From positions 1,094,051 to 1,158,050 of the forward strand of contig JAJVDF010000259.1 in NCBI GenBank assembly GCA_022410635.1: a stretch of 64,000 bases of DNA. The letters are read 5' to 3'. The DNA comes from Tretioscincus oriximinensis. Taxonomy: Eukaryota; Chordata; Lepidosauria; Squamata; Gymnophthalmidae. Positions 33,748 through 42,646 of this stretch are shown here, in pieces (within the stretch, counting starts at the first letter, position 1; every line of letters begins with the position of its first letter). A program made the position numbers and the translations under genes. The notes below the pieces were generated by a model. That model searched no databases. It was not told the DNA's origin and saw only the letters and a list, made by a program, of their open reading frames with translations.

Positions 33748-34032
33748 AAATTTAATCCATTGGTCATTTGTTACCTTCTTCAGGTCATCTTAGCTTGAAA
33801 ACACTGAGAGAGCTGCCAGGAAAACACATTCAGTACTAAATTGTTGTAAACTGTTCTGATATCTCAAGGAAAAATAGAAATATAAAGAATTAATTAATAA
33901 TTGACTACATAAATAATTTATAGTTGGAATTTGATCATATTTACTGGGGGGAAATGGGTCTGTGAACTGAAAAACAAAATCTTACAAATTTTGATTAACT
34001 AGAGCTATATCCCCATATTACTTATTTGTTCC
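33748..34032. other. intron sequence, nothing recognised
   Basis: No gene or repeat is visible. Confidence 0.45.
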
Positions 34033-34040
34033 ACAATAAA

Positions 34041-34631
34041 TAGGGTTGCCATACGTCCCGGTAAACCGGGACAAACCCGGTTTTGAGGACTAAAATATAG
34101 TCCCCTCCGGGTTTTAAGGCAAAATCCCAGCTTTTTACATTCCCCGATGCTGCATCGGGGAATGTAAAAAGGCGGGATTTTAAAGGAAAAGCAGCCGTCA
34201 GAGTTGACGGCTGCAGCGCGCGCAATGCTTTCCGGGATACTGGGAGGACCCTCGGAGCACGCCGTCGCTGCTCTTTGGCTGGAGGCATGGTTTTGCCCTG
34301 CTCTCGCCGCCAACTCGCCTCTAGCAGAGGAGAAATGCCTGGGTTTGTGACAGGAGGACAGCTCTGTTCTCCTGTCACAAACGCAGTTGTTTTTGCTCCG
34401 CTGCTGCAGGTGACGTGGCGGCCCGCTTGCCAGGGCAGGGTGAAACCCCTCCTCCGGCAAAGGAGCAGGTACGGGTGCCCGTGTGCGCACACACGGACGC
34501 TTGTGGTGAGAGAGGCCGAAGAGGTTTCGCCTGTCTCGCTACAAGCATCCGTATGTGCGCATGCGCACGCATGCGCACGCACCCCACCCACCCCCATCCC
34601 GGTTTTCGGTTGCCAGAATATGGCAACCCTA
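34041..34631. mobile_element. hAT-like non-autonomous element, family D (complete)
   Basis: The ends are TAGGGTTGCCATA and TATGGCAACCCTA, a perfect 13-base terminal inverted repeat. It is flanked by identical 8-bp duplications ACAATAAA (34033-34040 and 34632-34639). The 591-bp interior is GC- and CpG-rich and full of small hairpins: TTCCCCGATG/CATCGGGGAA near 34142, GTTTGTGACAGGAG/CTCCTGTCACAAAC at 34343-34382, and alternating TGCGCATGCGCACGCA near 34555. It has no transposase. The intact ends and duplication suggest a fairly young copy. Confidence 0.9.
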
Positions 34632-34639
34632 ACAATAAA

Positions 34640-35279
34640 GCACTGTGGGGGCAAATTTCTTCCTGGATATCGATGTTTTATTGTGGAATATCCAGTTACA
34701 GTGGATTAAATATATGATGTGGGTTATGCAGCCATTTCCTCCAGATTATAAACCAGAATAGAGGCCTATATGTGCTAGTTTATATACTACCTTAATATGT
34801 GAATGACAAATTCCTATTTTGGAACATGAATCGGAATAAATTTCAGTGGCGTCATCAGCAGTAAAAATGTGAAAAATGTAAAAGAGGAATTATTGTGCTT
34901 GTGGCGGGGCATGATGGGAACTCATGTCCATGCAGCAGGCAGCTTCTTCTGTCCAGCCTGCACAGGGTCTTGCTGACCTGCAGACTATAGCTCCCAGACT
35001 GCACTGCCCACACAGGAAAGATTTTTGCTGCTATAGGAAGTTGGTTCAGGCACCGGTTTATGATCAGATTACCTCTTAAATGCCATCTTTTGGAGTTGAA
35101 GAGGCCTAAAGGCTGCAGCCTGATTTTGAGAACATTCACCAAATTTTCCCTCCATTCTACCCCCCAATTCTGCTACATTTCTTATGTTTAAAAGTGGTTT
35201 AAGTGGGTTGAACAGATACGATCTAGTTCACTAGTTTTTTTGTTTTGTTTTGTTTTGTTTTTTAAAAAACATTTAACCT
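34640..35279. other. intron sequence, nothing firmly recognised
   Basis: There is GC-richer DNA around 34905-35110 with words such as GGCATGATGGGAACTCATG, possibly an old transposon. A (TTTTG)n run lies at 35236-35260. No gene is seen. Confidence 0.45.
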
Positions 35280-35414
35280 ACTAATGCTTTAACTAATGTT
35301 GCATTTCCCACCCTTGTCTTATATTTGGGTCAATAACTTTTCCCATTTTTTTTGTGGTAAAATTAGGTACCTCGTCTTATATCCGGGTCGCCTTATATGG
35401 GAGTATATACGGTA
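35280..35414. mobile_element. Tc1/mariner-type half element
   Basis: The right end reads GGTACCTCGTCTTATATCCG then GTCGCCTTATATGGGAGTAT and terminates in ATACGGTA. Upstream is CTTGTCTTATATTTGGGTCA. This 'coloured-sequence' terminus is one I associate with a widespread reptile mariner MITE family. The matching left terminus is missing. Confidence 0.5.
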
Positions 35415-35625
35415 ATTGAAAATCTGGGAACCACTATGCTCCTCCTCACACCAAGCCACACTCTTGTCCCAATCCAGGGCGTGCCCCCACCCTCCAGGCC
35501 AAACTCCCTCCTTCACCCAGGTTCATAAAATCAAGTGCTTTTACTCACCAGCTCAACTCCTTCATCCCTCTTCCAGAAACATATCACTTATATATTGTAT
35601 ATATTTGTGTGCATGTATGTATGTA

Positions 35626-35940
35626 TATATCACCTATCACCTTAACTACCAGCTATTAAAATGTTGTGAATTATATCACCTTTCTTTACGGTTAAACAAA
35701 GACGATCCATTTTGTAATCACTTTGCTTCACAAATTCAGGAGGTTTCTGTTGCCAAAATTGTTTGAAAAATCATAATATACTGGATGGGTTTTGTTTGTA
35801 TGTGTATCATATAATGATTTTTCAAACAATTTTGGCAACATAAACTTCCTGAATATATGAAGCAAAGTGATTAGAAAGTGGATCATCTTTGCTTAACCAT
35901 AAAAAAGTGATACAATTCACATCATTTTAATAGGTGATAT
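35626..35940. repeat. foldback element with arms of about 127 bp
   Basis: The left arm 35654-35780 and right arm 35809-35935 are inverted copies that share CCAAAATTGTTTGAAAAATC, AATCACTTTGCTTCA, GATGATCCA/GACGATCCA and TATTAAAATG with scattered mismatches. The loop is about 28 bases. The ATATCACC word extends the pairing outward with an insertion in the left arm. No target duplication is clear and no coding is present. Confidence 0.75.
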
Positions 35941-36217
35941 TTAAGGGCATATAAAATATGCAAACCTTGATAAAACTCGGGTTTTATAATATTGGAACTC
36001 AAAGATACATTAAAACTTAATGGCGTTATATTAATATCTAACACTGGGATTTTGCAATACATTTGTCTGCCATGCTGTCATTGGCTTTGTGATGGGCATT
36101 GTTCATGAAAATCAAGGGTAATGTTGAGAAAATAGGGCCCCATCCAGAAAGGATTTAAAATGTGATATTAGGTGGCATCTATGTTTGAGTTGCCATAACC
36201 CCAAATACACTATATAG

Positions 36218-36598
36218 TAGGCTGACCAGATGACCCCTTTTGGTGGGGAACCTGGTTTGGGGGTGTCTACCCGCCCTTCTGGGGGGTGTTTTTTGCTGAG
36301 AAAAGATATAATTATTTTTTNAAAAAAATTCTCTACACTATTACTAGGGGGCTCTCGCAACTGGGGTCAGCTTCTGAAGGCAACCTCTCTAAGTAAACAA
36401 AATTTAAAATGCAAAATTTTTGCACTCTTTGAAAATTTCTCGTGCACTTTGAAAAATTTCCGTGCGCTTCGTGGGTTTCTCGGGCAGGAATTTCATTGGG
36501 GTATGCATATTGTTGGATGATTTGCATATTCAAGAATATGTAAATTAGCATGAATATTAATTGCCCCAGTTTGGGCCTCAGAAAATCTGGTCAGTCCA
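36218..36598. mobile_element. hAT-like element, family E (long form)
   Basis: The ends are TAGGCTGACCAGATGACC and ATCTGGTCAGTCCA. They are flanked by similar octamers CTATATAG and CTAATTAG (6 of 8 equal), a decayed hAT target duplication. Inside, 36410-36490 holds three degenerate units of about 23 bp built on TGCACTTTGAAAATTTCTCG. The single N at 36321 lies between a T run and an A run. Confidence 0.65.
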
Positions 36599-37282
36599 CT
36601 AATTAGGGTTGAAATTGTACTATATATTGTTCTGAAAAATCCAACTCTCACTTTGTGTTTCCCCAGGATAGTGCAAACCCCCCCCTACCTTCTTGTTGCA
36701 AGCATTGAGGAGATGGAAGTATAAATAAATAAAAAATGAATAAATAAATATTCAAAACTTCGATTCACTACTAGTAACAGAATATAATTGCTAACTAGTT
36801 GCTCATATCTCCAGAACAATAACATGCTATTCCTTGTAGTTTACCTTCTAGACAGCCACTTAGTTTAGCCAGATTCAGAGGAAACCAACTAGGTGATCCA
36901 GATGCTGCTGGACTGTATTTCTCATGAAATACATCTGTCTGCCAATAGAAATGGTTGTTCAGTAGAACTGGGCGTCAACAAAGTTGTAACACTCTCAAAT
37001 GGCGTACCTAAAGCTCAGTTTGTGTTCTTCATCAGTTCAAACTTGTGAGGGTTGGCATATCCAGAAATTCAGTCTGAGCCAGTCATCTGCTTATATGCAC
37101 AGGCAATTTGATCCAACAGTTCATACTTCCTACATCCTTACCATTGAACTTTTTGATGGGAAAGTTTTTTCTTACTTTCTCTTAGACATGTTTGGAATCA
37201 AACCTGAATGACCGCTTGTTCCATTAAATTATTTGCAGTCGAATATTGGCACATGGAAGGACTAGAAATAATGGGATTAAAC
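36599..37282. other. intron sequence, nothing recognised
   Basis: A short AAATAAATAAA run lies near 36722. No gene is visible. Confidence 0.5.
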
Positions 37283-37727
37283 TGTAAGGAAGTAGATATA
37301 GTCCAGCAAGGGGGGTAGTAGTGTGAATGATTTTCAAGGCCTACCGAGCTTAGCCTGAGTGAAGCCATATTAGCTGCACATCAGAAAAACGAAGCAAGGT
37401 AACAAGGGCAAGTAGGAAAACCACAGAATGTTTTAGCTGAGCAGGCACCAAGATGCAAAGGGGAAAACAGGATGTGAAACAAGGATATGCTGACAGTATG
37501 AGCTAAAAGAGACAGCCAAGAACTGTCTGTAGACAACCGCAAGTACGTAAACAACGCTGATTCGCTGATCCATGTGATATGTGATGATGAGTAACCAATA
37601 GGATTTTATGTATAAAAGCTGATGCACAGCTAGTTAAGGGTAGAGTTCTCGTGAGATTTCTCTTCCATATGGAATAAAGCCTGCTACTGTCTTCTCAGTT
37701 CCAGTCTCCCTTGAGTTTTTCCTTAAC
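37283..37727 (+). mobile_element. solo-LTR candidate of an endogenous retrovirus
   Basis: It begins TGTAAGGAAG and ends TTTTTCCTTAAC, short inverted termini as in LTRs. In the right order it has an ACCAATA box (37593-37600), a TATAAAAG box (37611-37618) and an AATAAA signal (37673-37678) followed by a short pyrimidine-rich U5-like end. No coding region follows and no target duplication is evident, so boundaries are uncertain by a few bases. Confidence 0.6.
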
Positions 37728-37743
37728 GGAGGAAAAACTCAAG
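37711..37743. repeat. short hairpin at the LTR edge
   Basis: CTTGAGTTTTTCC and GGAAAAACTCAAG pair around TTAACGGA. It overlaps the 3' edge of the LTR-like unit and is next to a larger palindrome. Confidence 0.8.
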
Positions 37744-37746
37744 GAC

Positions 37747-37940
37747 GGGCTAGTAGCACGTGGAGATGAACAGGAGAAAGGTAGGTGGCATGAGTTTTCG
37801 TAGATACATCTACTTCTTCAGATGCTAGACATGTCTACAAAAGCTCATGCCACCTACCTTTCTCCTGTTCGTCTCCAAGTGCTACTAGCCCCCTTGAAGG
37901 ACTTTCTACTAAGACTAACATGGCTATTTCTCTGAAGTAA
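37747..37940. repeat. foldback repeat, family C (palindromic copy)
   Basis: Arms of about 66 bases (37747-37812 and 37826-37891) share GGCTAGTAGCAC, GAACAGGAGAAAGGTAGGTG and GCATGAG, with a CTTCTTCAGATGC-type loop. The unit continues to a conserved GACTAACATGGCTATTTCTC tail. Relatives are at 6452, 49455 and 60010. The class is unknown to me. Confidence 0.75.
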
Positions 37941-37972
37941 CTATAGATTAGATATCAGGAAAAATATATATA

Positions 37973-38039
37973 CTGCTCAAAACAATTAAGGGAACACTTT
38001 AGCGTTACGTTAAAGTGTTCCCTTAATTGTTTTGACCAG
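37973..38039. mobile_element. palindromic Tc1/mariner-type MITE, copy 3
   Basis: It is flanked by TA at both ends (37971-37972, 38040-38041). The arms are CTGCTCAAAACAATTAAGGG... and its complement, with a shorter centre (AGCGTTACG) than copy 2 and one G/C change near the right tip (GACCAG). Confidence 0.88.
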
Positions 38040-38041
38040 TA

Positions 38042-38230
38042 TATTTCTGACAGTAACGGTGGCAAACCAGTGGAATTGGTTGTCACAGAAGGAAGTGAAT
38101 TCTCCTTCATTGGAAGTCTTCAAACAGAGGCTGAACAGCCACCTCTCTGGGATGATTTAATGAACCCTGTATTGAGCATGGGGTTGAATCTTATGACCCT
38201 GGAAGTCCCTTACAAGTCTATGATTTTGTG
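38042..38230 (+). mobile_element. CR1 3' end (second subfamily)
   Basis: It contains GGAAGTCTTCAAACAGAGGC, CAGCCACCTCTCTGGGATGA and TTATGACCCTGGAAGTCCCT with a CTATGATTTTGTGAT end. It is parallel to 60880-61020. The preceding MITE lies exactly at its 5' border. Confidence 0.75.
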
Positions 38231-39404
38231 ATAAACAGCTTTAATGCTGCACAGATGCATTCCTAGCTTCTCCTTGCTTCTGCAACTTCAAAAATATCCC
38301 TTAAGCTTTAAAAAAAATCTCATCAAGGCCCTTTCTTTATTTTGAGATAATATCTTGAAAAAGGAATCTTTCATCTGGAGCCTGCCATAGCATACACTGA
38401 TATTTCCAAGGTACAGTATATTCCAAAGTAAAGCCTAATGCAAGGTCCCTTTACAAAAGTGCCGGGAGATTTCATACTCTTTTTTCATTTTTCCACTAGA
38501 GGGCGGGTAAAATCTCTTGCCTTATTCTGAAACAGGAATGTATAAAAACAGCCTAAATCTGTCTGCTTTCATTTTATTAGCTTTCTTTGCTACATCCACT
38601 CGTTTCATACCATTTTTAAAAAGAAACCTGTGTTGCAGATTTTGTTATATAAAAACATACTATAAATAGGAGAAAAATATAGTTATTTCATATAGAAAAA
38701 TACATAACACATATGGCTTGAAACATGTATTCAATGTAATCAAATTGAAACACAAAATCTGTTATTCATGCTGCACTATCATGCTGATTTGCATTTGATC
38801 TGATGTCCTGCTTACAATCTTGAAACATTTGCAATGCACAATGTTACCCATTTCAGATAAATTTGTCCGCAATTCTCCTCTGAAATGCATTTGCACATGA
38901 ATATGTTTGCCAAGTTGACCCAATAATCAACACTTATCTTCCTTACACATTCCTAGAGTTATGAGATCGAATCTAGGACAAAGGTTTACACTTTTGTAAA
39001 AAGTGTGAAAAAGTATCATTTGAGGCTCAGGTGGCAACAACAATCAGAAGTGTCTTCATCCATCTCTATCTGGTTTGCCAGCTTTGGCCATTTCTGGATA
39101 GGGATAACTTGGCAGGGAGGCTGAGAGAATGCTTCAATCAATTGGAAACAGTGAATCTAATGAATTAGTCAAATTGCACATGCTTCTTACGGCAGCTCCC
39201 ATGATCTAGCAAATCAGATCTATTTGAATGTGATTAATCCAGATTAATCAGCAGTAGCACACACATCTAAACTCAATCAAAGTGGTGTACACATAATCTG
39301 TGTTGAGGGACTCTTAGCATACATCTGATGTGGATAAGCATTAACCCCAAGCAGAGAGTGTGTATTAGTGAGTTCCTTAAAACAGAAAATAAGTCTGTGC
39401 ATTA
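38231..39404. other. intron sequence; one CTCF-like motif, otherwise nothing
   Basis: Apart from the site at 38493-38506 I see no gene or recognised repeat. Confidence 0.5.
38493..38506 (+). promoter_or_regulatory. candidate CTCF-binding motif
   Basis: CCACTAGAGGGCGG fits every position of the core consensus CCASYAGRKGGCRS. A 14-mer of this degeneracy can occur by chance in 64 kb, so occupancy is only a possibility. Confidence 0.4.
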
Positions 39405-39870
39405 AGGTTCTCTGATTGAAGTGTACAAAATCATGCATGGGATAGACAGGGTGAATAGAGAAAAATGTTTTCTCTATTCCACAACACTAGGACCAGGGGG
39501 CACTCCTTAAAACTGTTGGGTAGAAAAGTGAGAACAAAGTAAAGTATTTTTTCATCCAGAGGGTCATCAGCCTGTGGAATTTACTTCCTGAAGAGGTAGT
39601 GGTAGCTAACAGCTTGGATAGTTTCAAGACAGGACTAGACATGTTTATGGACACCAAGGATATAAATGGATACTAGGATGGATGTCTGGATGGAGCAACA
39701 GGCAGGACTCCTGAGATATCATTTGCAGGGAGTCATGAACAGGTGCATATTTTGCTTTCCTCTCCTCGGACTGCCCAGGTGCATCTGGTGGGACTCTGTG
39801 TGAGACAGAATGCTGGACTTGATGGGCTGTGGCCTGATCCAGTATGGCTCTTCTTATGTTCTTATGTGTA
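39405..39870 (+). mobile_element. CR1 LINE 3' fragment
   Basis: It opens inside the ORF (TCTGATTGAAGTGTACAAAA, encoding LIEVYKIMHGIDRVNRE). It then has frameshifts and a full 3' UTR ending CTTCTTATGTTCTTATG. It is highly similar to 12950-13408. Confidence 0.85.
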
Positions 39871-39901
39871 AATTTATGATTGTTTGTTCCAGATTATAGG
39901 G

Positions 39902-40136
39902 CTTTAGCTGTTTTTAGGGTTTTTTGTTCCCTCTATCTTGTCTGAATCAAAACAAATTTATATTTTAATAGAAAGCAGCATATAAATAATTTAAATAAAG
40001 AAGCAACGGATGTAATTTTGACGTAGCAGATTCAGATAATTCTCATAAAGAGTGCTACTGGGAAGCAGTACTGACACATTCCAATATCAAATAAAATCGC
40101 TTTGGTTGACTTTGCTAGGCAAAGACTACTTTTCTT
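39902..40136 (+). repeat. local direct duplication, left copy
   Basis: This 235-bp unit recurs at 41361-41591 in the same orientation with only a handful of differences. It shares GGGTTTTTTGTTCCCTCTAT, GAAAGCAGCATATAAATAAT, GAGTGCTACTGGGAAGCAGT and GGTTGACTTTGCTAGGCAAA. It resembles no transposon I know. Confidence 0.9.
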
Positions 40137-40867
40137 GGTACAGATTCAATCTACAATCCCTCTAGTTCTGTGCATATGAACAGTGAAAGAATCAAATTAC
40201 CAGTTAAATTCAGAAAAAAATTTCAATGTCCCCACACATCTGTTTTAGATGGAGGTTTTTTGCTCATATTTTCAAAATCAGTGGGCTGTAGAAATATTAC
40301 TTGTGATGGTATATATGATACAGGAATCAAAATAATCAGGATTAGAGCAGACTTCTCAATTGCAAACCTATTATTTCATCTCCAGCATTCACTAATTTCT
40401 TCTGAGCTCTTTTCCTAAGTGAGATTTAAAGACCAATTTTAGACACTGAGGAATAAATCTAACATTAGCAAGCCTAATTTGGAGTGAAAGAAACTTGACT
40501 GCATGGGAAGTTTCAGGTAGGGCTAAAATGGAACTTTGGGAAGGCAGGAAAATCATATTCTCACCTAAAAATGCTGTATTTGTGCGGCTATTTCCTTCCC
40601 GATGCTTATCTGTTGGTACTTTCGTCACGTTTGATTTAATAATTTGTACTTCCAGCTCTGAACAAACACGGAGTTTCTGGTAGTTGTTTTCAATATCTCT
40701 AAAAACCCGTTTACTATCTAGAAAGAAATGCAGTTTTCAACGGATGACCTCACATGCCAGGAAACATGCAGTTATCAGAATCTATTCATTTTTGTACAGA
40801 TTGCCTTCCCTGGGCCTGGCAGAAGAAAGTGTTTCTTCAAATACAGTAGATCTAATTACTCTTCTTT
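40137..40867. other. intron sequence between duplicated units, nothing recognised
   Basis: Short chance frames only. Confidence 0.5.
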
Positions 40868-41120
40868 AATTTATTTATTTGTACTTTTATTCCACCTTTT
40901 CCCCGAAGGTCTCAGGGCAGCCAACCCTGAGGTGGTGCACCTAGCTTTTTTTGCTTTCTGCACAACAGACATCCTGTGAAGTAGGTGGGGCTGAGAGAGT
41001 TCTAAAGAACTGTGACTGGCCCAGAGTCACCCATTTGACTTTCATGAGGGAGTGGGGAATCGAACCGGGAAACTATCAGATAAGAGTCCAACACACTAAC
41101 CACTGCAACAAATTGGCTCT
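40868..41120 (-). mobile_element. tRNA-derived SINE, family B, minus strand (complete)
   Basis: Read on the minus strand it has AGCCAATTTGTTGCAGTGGT then TAGTGTGTTGGACT (A-box region), GGTTCGATTCC (perfect Pol III B box), GTCACAGTTCTTTAGAACTC, and a 3' tail with GAAAAGGTGGAATAAAAGTA and (AAAT)n. It is the best copy of family B and lies between the two duplicated units. Confidence 0.85.
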
Positions 41121-41261
41121 TTAAAAATATAAAAATAAGAGAAACCCCAAATTTTCTATATTGGCCTTCCAAGCAGTGCTGGAAGTTTTATGGTGGGAAA
41201 TCTCGGTCCAGTAGTATTCTCGCACAAAGTGTGTGTGGCAGTTTTGTCGTGGGATTTTTGA

Positions 41262-41354
41262 GGCACAGACAGGAAGTGAAATTGGACGTCCGACACAGAG
41301 CTTTGAAACCAGATCTCTCAGATGAAAGACCGTCTCCTTAGTGATTGAGCCGTG
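41262..41354 (-). mobile_element. SINE family A head, partial
   Basis: On the minus strand it reads ACACGGCTCAATCACTAAGG and, further on, GAGAGATCTGGTTTCAAAGC, resembling the A and B boxes of a tRNA-like head. The body and tail are absent. Confidence 0.4.
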
Positions 41355-41360
41355 TTATGA

Positions 41361-41591
41361 CTTTAGTTGTTTTTAGGGTTTTTTGTTCCCTCTATCTTGT
41401 CTGAATCAAAACACATTTTTTAATAGAAAGCAGCATATAAATAATTTAAATAAGGAAGCAACGGATGTAATTTCTACGTAGCAGATTCAGATAATTCTCA
41501 TAAAGAGTGCTACTGGGAAGCAGTACTGACACATTCCAATATCAAATAAAATCGCTTTGGTTGACTTTGCTAGGCAAAGATTACTTTTCTT
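41361..41591 (+). repeat. local direct duplication, right copy
   Basis: This is the second copy of the 39902-40136 unit, 231 bp, about 1.46 kb downstream. It begins CTTTAGTTGTTTTTAGGG and ends TTACTTTTCTT. Differences include a short deletion in the A/T-rich part and scattered substitutions. Confidence 0.9.
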
Positions 41592-41794
41592 TCAGTCCTC
41601 CATTTGACCTCTGCCTTTACTTTTTTCTTTTCCCTTTTTCTGATTGTTTTCTTCCCTGCTGTCAGCATTTAGCCTTAAGCTCTTTCTAGCTAGAACCTTT
41701 TCTTGCTGCTGCTGCTCGTGTGTCTCAGGAAAGCGCCATACTTATTGATTGCACTGATTTAAAACTGTGAATCATGCTGTTTGAGATTGAGAGG

Positions 41795-41880
41795 GAAGAG
41801 GAAGAAAAAGGAAGGAAGGAAAGAAGGGAAAGGGAGCGAGGGAAAGAGAGTGGGATGAGAGATGGGAGGAAAGAAGAAAG
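41795..41880. repeat. GA-rich homopurine tract
   Basis: Almost uninterrupted purines (GGAAGGAAGG, GGGAAAGGGA). Confidence 0.85.
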
Positions 41881-42103
41881 TTTCTGCACTTACATTACTT
41901 CTTCCAGTATGGAACAGGCTGATCTATAGCAGAACTAGTGATCTGTCCATGAAGTGAAAGGAACCATTCGCTAGATCAAAGTTCTCTGCACAGAGATGGC
42001 TATTCCACTTTCCAAAGAATCCAATAGTCAGGATTAAAAGTTCCTAGCCTCAGAGTTCCCAGAGGACTCATTTCAGTAGTATACCATCTTGTGCTTCAGA
42101 AAA

Positions 42104-42298
42104 TAGGCTGACAGATGACCCGTTTTTTGTTTTTTTGTTTTTTTTTGGGTGTGGGTGTGTGAAAACTCAGTTTTGCTGAGGAAAAGCTTTTGAAAAAAAG
42201 ATCTTTTTTTTCAATTTTTTTTTCCTCAGCAAAAACTGGAAGGCACCCCAAAACTGGATTTTCAACCCCTCCCCAAAAGGGGTCATCTGGTCACCCTA
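42104..42298. mobile_element. hAT-like element, family E (short palindromic form)
   Basis: The ends TAGGCTGACAGATGACCC and GGGGTCATCTGGTCACCCTA match the long copy at 36218. The centre folds: CAGTTTTTGCTGAGGAAAA-type and TTTTCCTCAGCAAAAACTG words pair near 42168-42238. No clear target duplication is seen. Confidence 0.7.
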
Positions 42299-42400
42299 CA
42301 AAAAGGATCTCTACGGTATCAATATGTATGCTAGTTACATGCCTCCATACATCCACATGTTGCTAATATGGCAGTGCCATTTAGAGATATCCATGGTATA

Positions 42401-42644
42401 CAGTGATACCTCGGTTCTCGAACGCCTTGACTTTCGACCAAATCGGTATTCGACCAGGAGATTCCAGAAACTTTTGTCTTGGAATCCGAACAAATATTTG
42501 GAACTCGAACTTCCGAGATGAGCTGAATGGCGTTCATTCGGCCCAGCGCGCCTTGCTTGCGTCATCATTGTTTCGGTTCTCGAACAATTTGGTTCTCGAC
42601 TGTCCTCCTGGAACAAATTATGTTCGAGAACCGAGGTATCACTG
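42401..42644. mobile_element. Tc1/mariner (Tigger-like) MITE with TA duplication
   Basis: A perfect terminal inverted repeat of about 23 bases starts CAGTGATACCTCGGTTCTCG and ends with its complement. TA flanks both sides (42399-42400, 42645-42646). The interior contains repeated TTCTCGAAC/GTTCGAGAA words and no transposase. The short frames through it are not genes. Confidence 0.88.
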
Positions 42645-42646
42645 TA

